Below, in pieces: positions 53,957 through 62,034 of a stretch of 64,000 bases of DNA (position 1 is its first letter; every line of letters begins with the position of its first letter). The position numbers and the translations under genes were made by a program. The notes beneath the pieces were generated by a model, which saw only the letters and a list, made by a program, of their open reading frames with translations, searched no databases and was not told the DNA's origin. This DNA is from Niabella soli DSM 19437 (GTDB lineage: Bacteria > Bacteroidota > Bacteroidia > Chitinophagales > Chitinophagaceae): the NCBI RefSeq assembly GCF_000243115.2, contig NZ_CP007035.1, positions 1,798,001 to 1,862,000 of the forward strand. The letters run 5' to 3'.

Positions 53957-54117
53957 CAGTCTCCTTTTGAAATAAACTAATTTTTATCCATTAATTTTAA
54001 AACATTGCACTTTATGTAACGCAGGAACCGCTTTGCAGATATCAATTTTTATCAATAAATTAGATGCGACGACCCTTGCAGTAAAAAAATAACCAATCAG
54101 TGGGCAACAACTGCTTT

Positions 54118-55835
54118 ATGAAAAAAGACATCCTTTTATTATTAATTATTTGTTTTTCAATTAATTGCGAAGCTCAAAATTTAATTCCGGCAAAACGCAA
54201 TACTATAGTTTACACCAGTATAGATTCCGCCGTCAAATACAAGGACTCGGTTCTCTATCTTGAATTAAAACATGATGCCATCCTCAAAACAGATCTGAGC
54301 CTTATAGCACAACTGCCCAACCTGACCCAACTTTCGCTTTATGGCGGAGGGCTCACGCAGATACCCGAAAGCATTTACAAACTCGGCAACCTGCGCCAGC
54401 TTACCATCAGTTATAACAAAATAAGCAGTATCCCGAAAAGCATATTAAAGCTGAAAAAGCTGGAATATCTGGCGTTAAATAATACCAGGGTAACAGAAAT
54501 CCCCGGCTGGATAAAAAACATGTCGTCTCTAAAATCACTTGTTCTTGAACGCAATAATATTACCACCCTTAAAAACAGCCCCGGGCTTAATAGAACACTT
54601 AACTATTTGAGTATCAGCAATAATCAGCTAAAAGAACTACCTGCTTCGTTTAAAGCCTTCTCTAATTTAAAGAAGATATCTCCCATAATAAGTTTACCCA
54701 TTTACCCGGCATTCTGTTATCGCTAACATCGCTTGAAGCACTAGATGTATCCGGTAATAATCTGCAAATGCTTCCCAGGGAAATTGCTGCCTTACAGGAA
54801 CTGAAACAACTTAAATTGGATAGCAATCCCTTTACACAACTGCCTCCATTAGACAGTTTAAAAGCATTGGAAATGCTTTCTATAAGTAATGATACGGTAC
54901 TGTCTGAAATACCGTCATTGCCCCCATCACTTAAACATTTGTATGCCTATAACGCCAATAATCTCAGGAGCATTCCTAAAGCGCTCCGGAACTGCGAACA
55001 GTTGAAAACATTGATTGTCACCAATGCACACATTGACTTTGCGCCGTCCTGGATATTTGAGTTAAAAAAATTGAATTGGCTGACACTCGATGGAAATCGC
55101 ATCACTAGTATTCCCCCGGTTATAAATATACCGGAATTAGAGTATCTGAATTTAGATAATAATAAAATAGATTCAATCCCCTTTTCCCTTTTTACACTCC
55201 CTAAATTAAAGACCCTGTCTATAAACAATAACCCGGTAAAACATATCCCAAAAGCGATTTTACAAGCAGGGGCGCTAAAATATTTTAATATTGAAAAAAC
55301 ACGGATAGCCAGTGAAGAATACACCGGGATCAGGATAGAAACGGCAAACAAGTCCATTATAATAACTGCGGACGATAAACTAAAATTATTAGCCTACGAC
55401 AGAAACAGGCCCTGCTATTCAGACGATGACAGCCTTTTGTTCAATTACGAAATATTTACAAAAACGGAAGTGCCCCCAAGATTTAACGAAAACACAAATG
55501 ATAAAATTGATTTTTTTAACCGATCACTCCTTTTCCCGTACATTGATTCAACAGGATACAAAGACCAACCGTTCTCAGATACGGTAATTGTAAAGTTTGT
55601 TGTGCTACCCTACGGCGGCATCACCAAAGTAACTACTTTGGTTGCCAAACTGAAGCAAACCAAACAGGAGGCGCTGCGATTGTTAAAGCTCTCCTGCACC
55701 GGCTGGAAACCGGCTGTTACAGGCAGCAGAAGCGTGAAAGCATGGTGTTATACACGGTTTATATTTACCCAATTTTACAGTGGTGGTATTATTCAAAAGA
55801 AATTATCCGTGCAGGTTATTCCGCAGTACCCATAG
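54118..55835 (+). pseudogene. Frameshifted LRR protein with C-terminal TonB-like domain
   Basis: Reading one starts MKKDILLLLIICFSINCEAQN (signal peptide) and carries leucine-rich repeats (LRQLTISYNKISSIPKSILKLKKL). Near 54682 the LRR pattern shifts to another frame, reading HNKFTHLPGILLSLTSLEAL up to and beyond 54768, and continues to 55835. The C-terminal 100 residues (VIVKFVVLPYGG, then GWKPAVTGSRSVKAW) match a TonB C-terminal fold. A 4-nt deletion of ATAT between two ATATC copies would restore the 11-residue LRR core exactly (inference). It could still be a sequencing error. Confidence 0.8.
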
Positions 55836-55842
55836 GAGGTAT

Positions 55843-56607
55843 TTATTGGTGCACGAATTCCGTCAGCTCCGCGATCTTATCAGTATTAATATACCCAACC
55901 CCTAATGCTTCAAAGGTTTTCCAGGCATTGGGCGTGTCCGGAGCCCCCCAGAAACGGACTGTTTTGCCGGCCCGGCGCGCTTTGGCGATCTCCCGCTCCA
56001 ACACCAGTTTGGAAGCCGCATCTAAAGTACCGGTACCATCCCATTTGGAATAGTCCCTGAAATTAGCACTGAAAAGCGCAACCCTGGCAAGATTCTTCTT
56101 GGTATAGTTATAGGTAAGATCCCCATCAAACCAGATAAAAGAGGGATACGTAAACAAAGAGTCCTTGGAGGGCTGATTACCGGTTATTACGATCCGCACC
56201 CGCTTATTATTAATGATATCCGGGTACGCTTTCAGCTCCCTGATAATTTCAGCTACGGTGGCAACGCCGTCAATTTTGCAATCGATCAGGAGCACCAACT
56301 GTCTTTTGGGGTCGGGATATACGGCTCCTTTATTCTTAAGGATCATTGATTTCAAAGGATCCAGGTAAAGACTCCTCAGCGTCCGGTCTGGCCGGATCTC
56401 TTTTTCGTTATGCGCCACCAACAGCTCGTTGGGTCGCAAAAACACATCCGCTTCTATTGAACCGAACCGATGTTCATAAGCCAGCCAGAAAGGCCTTTTC
56501 TGTTCATAGTCATTGTGGGAATGTGCATTTTGAACGGTGTAGATCTTTGGTTGCGCAAAAGCATTAGCAGCAATACAAAGACAAAAAGCAAGCAACAGTT
56601 TTCTCAT
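55843..56607 (-). CDS. PI-PLC-like/glycerophosphodiesterase-like secreted phosphodiesterase
   Basis: This 254-aa protein has a signal peptide (1-18). Motifs HSHNDYEQKRPFWLAYEHRFGSIEADVFL and LLVAHNEKE carry His, Glu and Asp positions typical of TIM-barrel phosphodiesterases with a metal site. The C-terminus has RFWGAPDTPNAWKTFEALGVGYINTD, typical of the AIM6/GDPD-like group. It probably hydrolyses phosphodiesters of lipids or glycerol outside the cytoplasm; the substrate is unknown. Confidence 0.85.
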   Translation of the reverse strand: MRKLLLAFCLCIAANAFAQPKIYTVQNAHSHNDYEQKRPFWLAYEHRFGSIEADVFLRPNELLVAHNEKEIRPDRTLRSLYLDPLKSMILKNKGAVYPDPKRQLVLLIDCKIDGVATVAEIIRELKAYPDIINNKRVRIVITGNQPSKDSLFTYPSFIWFDGDLTYNYTKKNLARVALFSANFRDYSKWDGTGTLDAASKLVLEREIAKARRAGKTVRFWGAPDTPNAWKTFEALGVGYINTDKIAELTEFVHQ

Positions 56608-56643
56608 GTTAAAAGAATTTGTCGTTTTAGAAAATTATAATAA

Positions 56644-56717
56644 TTCCCGCAGAATGCGCAGATTATCGCAGGCTAAATAATCATATATCAGCGTAAATCT
56701 GCGAAGTCAGCGGGAAA
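56644..56717. repeat. Nonamer inverted repeat
   Basis: Left arm TTCCCGCAGAATGCGCAG and right arm CAGCGTAAATCTGCG, GTCAGCGGGAA pair at about 21 of 28 positions. CTGCG recurs every 9 nt. It lies between the phosphodiesterase and def. Confidence 0.8.
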
Positions 56718-56752
56718 TACTATTACATACAATAATGTCCCCGGACACGTCC

Positions 56753-57328
56753 TTAACTGAAAGACATTTTATAATCCACCCGTATCTTCCCGTTGGCAAT
56801 ATCGTTCAGCTTACTTTTTATCAGTTTCTTTTTTAAAGGCGGCAGGTAATCAATAAATAATTTCCCTTCGATATGATCATATTCATGGAGAATGACCCGC
56901 GCCGTAATACCACTAAAGGTTTGGGTATACTCCTGAAAATCTTCATCCTGGTAGGTTATTGTTACGGTTTCATTGCGGCGTACATCTTCCCGTATTTTAG
57001 GAATGCTCAGGCATCCCTCATTGTAACTCCAGAGCGCCCCCTCCATTTCTTCTACATAAGCATTAATAAACACCTGGCGGATACCTTCATCACCAGGATA
57101 GAGGTCCTTTTCATCATCCTCAAGATTTTCGATGATCTGCCGGCTATCCACTACAAAAAGACGGATGGACCGGTTAATTTGCGGGGCAGCAAGGCCTACG
57201 CCGTTGCTGGCGTACATGGTTTCCCACATCGATTCAATAAGTGATTGCAACTCAGGATAGCCAGCGTCAATATCTTCCGCCACTTTTCTTAAAACAGGAT
57301 TGCCGTAGGCAACAATGGGTAAAATCAT
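56753..57328 (-). CDS. def: Peptide deformylase
   Basis: This 191-aa metalloprotease removes the formyl group of new proteins. Start ATG 57328 (MILPIVAYGNPVLRKVAE). Motif 1 is GVGLAAPQ (43-50), motif 2 EGCLS with C106, and motif 3 HEYDH with H148, E149 and H152. The longer frame from 57355 overlaps the promoter and is not used. It is separate from fmt. Confidence 0.96.
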   Translation of the reverse strand: MILPIVAYGNPVLRKVAEDIDAGYPELQSLIESMWETMYASNGVGLAAPQINRSIRLFVVDSRQIIENLEDDEKDLYPGDEGIRQVFINAYVEEMEGALWSYNEGCLSIPKIREDVRRNETVTITYQDEDFQEYTQTFSGITARVILHEYDHIEGKLFIDYLPPLKKKLIKSKLNDIANGKIRVDYKMSFS

Positions 57329-57333
57329 AGATG

Positions 57334-57341
57334 CAAAGGTA
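57334..57341 (-). promoter_or_regulatory. def promoter -7 element, predicts leaderless mRNA
   Basis: TACCTTTG is followed by CATCT and then ATG. The start point should fall on the A of ATG. Confidence 0.65.
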
Positions 57342-57360
57342 GTAAGAATTGGCATATCGG

Positions 57361-57451
57361 TTGCAGGTTGCAGGTTTCTGGTTTGTCGTTTGACGTCTGA
57401 CGTTTTTGCATTTGCATTGCGCGTTTAGCATTCCGCATTAAGCGTTCAACT
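57361..57451. repeat. Heptamer array of 13 words
   Basis: TTGCAGG (twice), TTTCTGG, TTTGTCG, TTTGACG, TCTGACG, then ATTTGCA, TTTAGCA, TTCCGCA, TTAAGCG run in register over 91 nt. The word changes family midway, so it looks like fused arrays. Confidence 0.85.
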
Positions 57452-57479
57452 ACTCCCCAGAAAATGTACACAAATCTTG

Positions 57480-57487
57480 TATTTTCG
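57480..57487 (+). promoter_or_regulatory. -7-like element of the lipoprotein gene
   Basis: TATTTTCG is close to TAnnTTTG, 13 nt before the ATG. Confidence 0.4.
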
Positions 57488-57500
57488 TAAAAAAACTGCT

Positions 57501-58052
57501 ATGAGAAAAAACTTGCTTGCATTGTCCGTTCTGCTTTCGGTTATTTGTCTGTCCTGCCAAAAGGGAAACGACACCTTTGACACTTCAGGTTGGTATTTCA
57601 AAGTTAAAATAGATAATCAGTGGGAAACCCTTCCAGACGACCTGGGAGCCTATTTGCAAACGGAATGGTCGGGCAGTAATATGCCCTTTTTAGCGCTTAG
57701 CGCCAAAAACAACGCAACCGGGGAGTACCTGCTTTTAAATTTCAATGTGACCGTCGTCAAGTATAATGCAGACAGCACTGTTAAGAACCCGCCCAGCATG
57801 AAATATGACTTTCGCTATCTTGGCTACTCGGTAAATGATGAATGGGTTATGGAAACCAGGCAATCTATGGGCAGTCCTAACCCTGATTTGGGAAAGATCA
57901 ACTTACAGGAGTTTAAAGTGATTGATACTGCCGGGAAAATGGCAGGGCTCTTTACAGGAAACTTATCCTATGTGAATAAGGCGGGCAAAACGGTAACCAT
58001 TACAGAGGGCCGGTTTAATTTGCCCAGGAATGATCAGAAAAGGTTGAATTAA
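57501..58052 (+). CDS. Lipoprotein of unknown function
   Basis: This 183-aa protein starts MRKNLLALSVLLSVICLSCQKGN, a lipoprotein signal with Cys at about 19. The remainder is beta-rich (WETLPDDLGAYLQTEWSG, LLLNFNVTVVKYN, KTVTITEGRFNLPR) and has no recognised family. The frame stays open upstream to 57477 but through the promoter, so I start at 57501. Confidence 0.75.
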   Translation: MRKNLLALSVLLSVICLSCQKGNDTFDTSGWYFKVKIDNQWETLPDDLGAYLQTEWSGSNMPFLALSAKNNATGEYLLLNFNVTVVKYNADSTVKNPPSMKYDFRYLGYSVNDEWVMETRQSMGSPNPDLGKINLQEFKVIDTAGKMAGLFTGNLSYVNKAGKTVTITEGRFNLPRNDQKRLN

Positions 58053-58069
58053 GGGTTTGCAGATTACTG

Positions 58070-58190
58070 GATACTTGATACTCGATGCTTGATACTCAAT
58101 ACTGGAATCGAGCATTAAGGATCCGGTATCAAGCATTGGCATTCCGCATTAAGCATCCTGCATTGAGCGTTCCGCATCAAGCATTCCGCC
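58070..58190. repeat. Heptamer array with strand switch (17 words)
   Basis: It begins GATACTT, GATACTC, GATGCTT and, after a break near 58108, continues with reverse-complement-type words (GTATCAA, GCATTAA, CATTAAG, CATTGAG, CATTCCG). It is the family of 1082-1137 with both strand types. It runs up to the ruvX stop. Confidence 0.9.
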
Positions 58191-58590
58191 CCAGGTATTC
58201 CTGCAATATAATCGTAGCCGCAATTTCATCCACCAGCGCCTTATTCCTTCGCTGCATTTTCTTCAATCCCATTTCCAGCATGGCGTCCTTAGCCATTTTG
58301 GAGGTATAACGTTCATCCACCAATTCCAGGGGCATTGCAGGAAAATGTTTTTTTATCTCTTTAACTGCTTTTCTTACCAAAGGAGTGCCATGCGTATCAG
58401 AATCATCCCAGTTCTTGGGCTCGCCCATGATAATTTTTTCAACGGGCTCCTCCCCGGTATATTTTTTCAGAAAAGGGATCAGCTCTTTAGAATCGATCGT
58501 TGTGAGCCCTGTTGCTATAATTTGCAACGGATCGGTAACTGCGATGCCGGTGCGTTTTAAACCATAGTCGATTGCGAGAATTCTAGCCAA
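58177..58590 (-). CDS. ruvX: Holliday junction resolvase-like YqgF (RuvX)
   Basis: This 137-aa protein from the TTG at 58590 reads MARILAIDYGLKRTGIAVTDPLQIIA, the family's standard start with catalytic D8. VDERYTSKMAKDAML and LVDEIAATIILQEYL carry the other acidic residues. An upstream ATG at 58629 would add 13 residues that come from the repeat array, so it is unlikely. Related proteins process pre-16S rRNA 5' ends. Confidence 0.93.
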   Translation of the reverse strand: MARILAIDYGLKRTGIAVTDPLQIIATGLTTIDSKELIPFLKKYTGEEPVEKIIMGEPKNWDDSDTHGTPLVRKAVKEIKKHFPAMPLELVDERYTSKMAKDAMLEMGLKKMQRRNKALVDEIAATIILQEYLGRNA

Positions 58591-58605
58591 GATGAAATAA
58601 TAAAT

Positions 58606-58652
58606 AAGAAATGTAAAACTATGGGCCATGAACTATAAACCATGAACCAGAA
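58606..58652. repeat. Heptamer array spanning ruvX leader and UbiA gene 3' end
   Basis: CTATGGG, CCATGAA, CTATAAA, CCATGAA, CCAGAAA run in register. The UbiA stop codon (58633) and its last codons (FLVHGL) lie inside. Confidence 0.8.
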
Positions 58653-59568
58653 ACATGTCCGCGATGACCAATACCGCAAAAACTACCGAAGCAATGCCAT
58701 TGGCCGTCATAAACGCCAGGTTCACCTTCCGGAGGTCGTTGGGTTTTACAATACTGTGCTGATAAATAAGCATGCCGATAAATACAGCCACCCCGCACCA
58801 ATAGACCCAGCCAAAATGCCCGCTGATACCGGCAAAAACTACTGCAGCGGCACTAAGCAAATGCAAAACGGTTGAAACCTGCAGGGCTTTTTTACCGCCC
58901 AGTTTTGAGGGAATGGAATATAACTCATTTGTACGGTCAAAGGCTTCGTCCTGCAGGGCGTAAATAATATCAAAACCACTCACCCAAAACAACACAGCAA
59001 AAGAAAACAAGACCGGTAGCAGGGCAAATGTTCCGGTAACAGCCAAATAAGCGCCAATAGGCGCTAATGACAACCCCAGCCCCAGCACCAGGTGACATAA
59101 AGCGGTAAAACGCTTGGTGTAGCTATACCCCAGCACCACCAATAATGCTACAGGTGATAAAAAGAAACAAATAGTATTAATAAAATAGGTGGCCATAATA
59201 AACAATAAACTGTTTACAACCGTAAATCCCAATACTCTTTTGGCGGGCAAAACACCTGCGGGAATCTCGCGCACCGCGGTACGGGGATTTAAGGCATCAA
59301 ACCGGCGATCCAGGTAACGGTTAAACGACATGGCCGCGTTTCGCGCCAGCACCATACATAATAGAACCAGCAAAAACAACCAGCCTTTTTCCCTGAAAAA
59401 ATAAATGGATTTATTCCACATGGTGGGCATGATCCCCGTGGCATTGGGCGACTCATCACTTATATCCAGACTGCGAACCCCCAGGAAAAAACCTATAAAC
59501 GCAAAAGGCATCGCAAAAATAGTATGCGAGAATTTTACCAGGCTCAGATAATTTTTTGCAACTGACAT
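58633..59568 (-). CDS. UbiA-family prenyltransferase, probable MqnP-type (futalosine menaquinone pathway)
   Basis: This 311-aa protein has about eight membrane helices. The diphosphate-binding motif is present as FNRYLDRRFDALNPRTAVREIPAG and the second as DIIYALQDEAFD. The sequence resembles the TIGR01475 group linked to menaquinone by the futalosine route, as this phylum lacks ubiquinone. The last residues (FLVHGL) are coded by the repeat. Confidence 0.9.
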   Translation of the reverse strand: MSVAKNYLSLVKFSHTIFAMPFAFIGFFLGVRSLDISDESPNATGIMPTMWNKSIYFFREKGWLFLLVLLCMVLARNAAMSFNRYLDRRFDALNPRTAVREIPAGVLPAKRVLGFTVVNSLLFIMATYFINTICFFLSPVALLVVLGYSYTKRFTALCHLVLGLGLSLAPIGAYLAVTGTFALLPVLFSFAVLFWVSGFDIIYALQDEAFDRTNELYSIPSKLGGKKALQVSTVLHLLSAAAVVFAGISGHFGWVYWCGVAVFIGMLIYQHSIVKPNDLRKVNLAFMTANGIASVVFAVLVIADMFLVHGL

Positions 59569-59572
59569 TGGG

Positions 59573-59580
59573 CAAAATTA
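59573..59580 (-). promoter_or_regulatory. Promoter -7 element of UbiA gene, predicts leaderless mRNA
   Basis: TAATTTTG is followed by CCCA and the ATG at 59568. Confidence 0.6.
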
Positions 59581-59596
59581 ACAGAGTTCATTCAAT

Positions 59597-59660
59597 CGGC
59601 AAGCGGAAGGCGGAAGGCGGAAGGCGGAACGCGACGGCAGTTGACTATTGACTATTGGCC
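59597..59660. repeat. Heptamer array running into a stop codon
   Basis: CGGAAGG (three times) with variants, then AGTTGAC, TATTGAC, TATTGGC. The last words hold the end of the SpoU-type gene, coding ANSQ and the stop. Confidence 0.85.
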
Positions 59661-60187
59661 CCGATATACCCCCGCACCAATTCCCACAGCACCACTCCCG
59701 CTGCCGTGGCAATGTTCAAAGAATGTTTCATTCCCAATTGCGGAATTTCAATGCAATTATCGCATAAAGCGATAGTAGATTGCTCTACCCCGGTAACTTC
59801 ATTGCCGAATACCAGGGCAATTTTGGATCGGCCATCCCAGTTCAGTTCGTTTAGTTTTTTGCTGTTGGCAACCTGTTCAATAGCGAATACTGCATATTCC
59901 AACTGGCGTAATTCATCAATGGCTTCTTTTGCACTGGGAAAGTGTTTCCAGGTTACGGACTCTTCCGCTCCCAGCGCTGTTTTTTTTATTTCCTTATGCG
60001 GCGGCTTTGCCGAATACCCGGTAACATAGATTCCTTCCACCAGGAACGCATCACTGGTACGAAAAACACTGCCCACATTATAAGCGCTGCGAATATTTTC
60101 CAGCACCACCACGATCGGCATTTTCTCTGACTCCCTGAATTCCGCTACCGATTTGCGCCCCAGCTCTTCCATACTTAATTTTCGCAT
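59645..60187 (-). CDS. SpoU/TrmH-family RNA methyltransferase
   Basis: This 180-aa protein starts at ATG 60187 (MRKLSMEELGR). SPOUT motifs are ENIRSAYNVGSVFRTSD (motif 1), ALVFGNEVTGV (motif 2) and IPQLGMKHSLNIATAAGVVLWE (motif 3, part of the knot that binds SAM). There is no extra N-terminal RNA-binding domain, so it is short for TrmH. It likely 2'-O-methylates a tRNA or rRNA. Confidence 0.94.
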   Translation of the reverse strand: MRKLSMEELGRKSVAEFRESEKMPIVVVLENIRSAYNVGSVFRTSDAFLVEGIYVTGYSAKPPHKEIKKTALGAEESVTWKHFPSAKEAIDELRQLEYAVFAIEQVANSKKLNELNWDGRSKIALVFGNEVTGVEQSTIALCDNCIEIPQLGMKHSLNIATAAGVVLWELVRGYIGANSQ

Positions 60188-60191
60188 GGCG

Positions 60192-60199
60192 CAAAAATA
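60192..60199 (-). promoter_or_regulatory. Promoter -7 element of SpoU gene, predicts leaderless mRNA
   Basis: TATTTTTG is followed by CGCC and the ATG at 60187. Confidence 0.6.
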
Positions 60200-60269
60200 A
60201 CATTTTTTGGTTCCCAATATATTTAACCGCGATAACACAAAGAACAACCTATAAGGCATTGCTCACGGA

Positions 60270-60330
60270 TTCCGTAGATTATCACAGAAGGATTTCAAAA
60301 TCTGTGTACATCTGTGCCATCTGTGAGAAA
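60270..60330. repeat. Nonamer words (CTGTG type)
   Basis: ATCTGTG repeats at 60300, 60310 and 60319, the same 10+9 spacing as at 30965. Upstream TATCACAGA is their reverse complement. Confidence 0.8.
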
Positions 60331-60430
60331 AAAAGGAGATAAAAACCTGGCGTCCTTGCGCCCTGGCGGTTAAAAAAACTGTATCATTGTGCATAAATGT
60401 AAATACGTAGTATTTCACTAATACCCTTAT

Positions 60431-61258
60431 ATGAATTTTACCGCGCATAATATCAAACTCAAAGACGGCTCCACCACTATGAACAACGGCACTCCCATTT
60501 TAGCCGAAAGCGCTATGTGGACCTCAATTGCCCAAACCGTTGATTTATTCTTTCCTCAAACCCATGCAGAGCGGGCCACCGTTAAAGTAGCCGACCTCGG
60601 ATGCCTGGAAGGTGGCTATACTGCTGCATTTGCCCGGATGGGATTTGATGCGCTGGGTATTGAAGCCCGCGAAGACAATGTGAAGAACTGTAACCTGGTT
60701 AAAGAAAACCTGGGACTGCCCCACCTGAATTTTGTTAAGGATGATGTGCGCAATATGGCAAAATACGGTCCTTTTGATATTTCTCTTTGCTACGGTTTGC
60801 TGTATCATTTAAATGACCCCGTTAGTTTTTTACAAACACTTTCCGACAGTACAAAAAAACTATTGCTGCTGAATACCCATTTCGCACCGGAACACGACTT
60901 CCGGTATAGCCTCGGGCCTATAAACAATTACCTGCTGGCGCCCATTCAAAAAAGAACTCATTTTTTAGAACGGCAAAAAAACTACCGCCTTTCCCCCATC
61001 ACCACTAACGAAGGATATAGAGGCCGGTGGTATAAAGAATGGAACCAGCGCACTGCAAAATCAGGCATTGAAAAAATGCTATGGGCTTCTTATAACAACG
61101 ACCGGTCTTTTTGGCTGTGTAAGAAAGAACTGACACAGGTATTGCACAGCGTAGGGTTTACCCACGTATTTGAACAGTTTAACTTTACGGGCGACCTGGT
61201 GCCGGATCACTACACCAGTTCTTTTAACCGTACCATGTTTGTGGCGTTAAAAAGTTAA
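60431..61258 (+). CDS. SAM-dependent methyltransferase (class I)
   Basis: This 275-aa protein has a SAM-binding motif KVADLGCLEGGYTAAFARMG (about residues 52-71), with Leu-Glu where the family usually has Gly. GIEAREDNVKNC follows, then DISLCYGLLYHLNDPVSFL. The C-terminal 100 residues are Trp/Tyr-rich and probably give substrate choice. The substrate is unknown. Alternative start Met at 60479. Confidence 0.87.
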   Translation: MNFTAHNIKLKDGSTTMNNGTPILAESAMWTSIAQTVDLFFPQTHAERATVKVADLGCLEGGYTAAFARMGFDALGIEAREDNVKNCNLVKENLGLPHLNFVKDDVRNMAKYGPFDISLCYGLLYHLNDPVSFLQTLSDSTKKLLLLNTHFAPEHDFRYSLGPINNYLLAPIQKRTHFLERQKNYRLSPITTNEGYRGRWYKEWNQRTAKSGIEKMLWASYNNDRSFWLCKKELTQVLHSVGFTHVFEQFNFTGDLVPDHYTSSFNRTMFVALKS

Positions 61259-61290
61259 AGCCGCCCTTACGGAGCGGCTTAACCTTTTTG
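61255..61290 (+). terminator. Bidirectional terminator
   Basis: AGCCGC and GCGGCT form a stem with AACC and five T after on the plus strand. It separates the methyltransferase from the convergent barrel gene. Confidence 0.75.
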
Positions 61291-61302
61291 CTATAATCAA
61301 AA

Positions 61303-61875
61303 TTACTTTTTCATATCGTCACGAATCGCTTTTAACTTAGACGATGGCAGGAAAATTTGAAATCCCAAACTCAATTCGGGAGCAAATGCCACACCATTAT
61401 TACCGGCGCCTGTAATAATATTCGCCTTAGCAAGCGCTTCTAATGCAATATTCTGATTCACGAAAAATGCAACCCCCGGCCCAATTCCGGCACCAAATCC
61501 GTTTGTGGATTTACCGCCACCATTAGCACCACTAACCCCCGCATTAGCTTCTGCAAAAGCACGGGTCTGTTTAGGGGTATTAACTTCGTCATGCCCGAAA
61601 TAATAACGCGCCAGCGGGCCTACAAAATAATTAAAACTGGGGCTCTGGGCTCTCCCGGCTTTTAAGCCCAAACTTACTTCACCACCTAGGGCCAGGTTAT
61701 CCTGTATAAACCAGGCGGCTTTCGGAGTAATATTCATGCTAAAACTCCTTTCATTTGTATTTCCGCCAATGGTTGCCAAACTACCTCCTATTAAGTAATA
61801 GCCTTTCTGAGTTTGTGCCTGCGCACCTAACGCCATCGTAGTAAGCACTACGGCAAAGATCAATAGCTTTTTCAT
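61303..61875 (-). CDS. Outer membrane beta-barrel protein
   Basis: This 190-aa protein has a signal peptide (MKKLLIFAVVLTTMALGAQAQ). The mature part alternates short hydrophobic strands and Gly/Asn loops (FSMNITPKAAWFIQDNLALGGEVSLGL, FNYFVGPLARYYFG, GIGPGVAFFVNQNIALEAL), as in the eight-strand porin-like family. The end LSLGFQIFLPSSKL lacks a typical terminal Phe. Function is unknown. Confidence 0.85.
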   Translation of the reverse strand: MKKLLIFAVVLTTMALGAQAQTQKGYYLIGGSLATIGGNTNERSFSMNITPKAAWFIQDNLALGGEVSLGLKAGRAQSPSFNYFVGPLARYYFGHDEVNTPKQTRAFAEANAGVSGANGGGKSTNGFGAGIGPGVAFFVNQNIALEALAKANIITGAGNNGVAFAPELSLGFQIFLPSSKLKAIRDDMKK

Positions 61876-62020
61876 AAATTGAATATTTTATATAGGTACA
61901 AACCAACAATTATGCCATTCGAGCCAAAATAGTTAAAAATCAAGCCTTTTATTGACAAAAAAGCAACCGGCGTGTGTAAAATGATATGCTCTTCCCGCCT
62001 GCAAAAATGCGCTTTTGCCC

Positions 62021-62028
62021 TATTTTTG
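62021..62028 (+). promoter_or_regulatory. mutS promoter -7 element, predicts leaderless mRNA
   Basis: TATTTTTG is followed by CCCTCC and the ATG at 62035. Confidence 0.65.
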
Positions 62029-62034
62029 CCCTCC

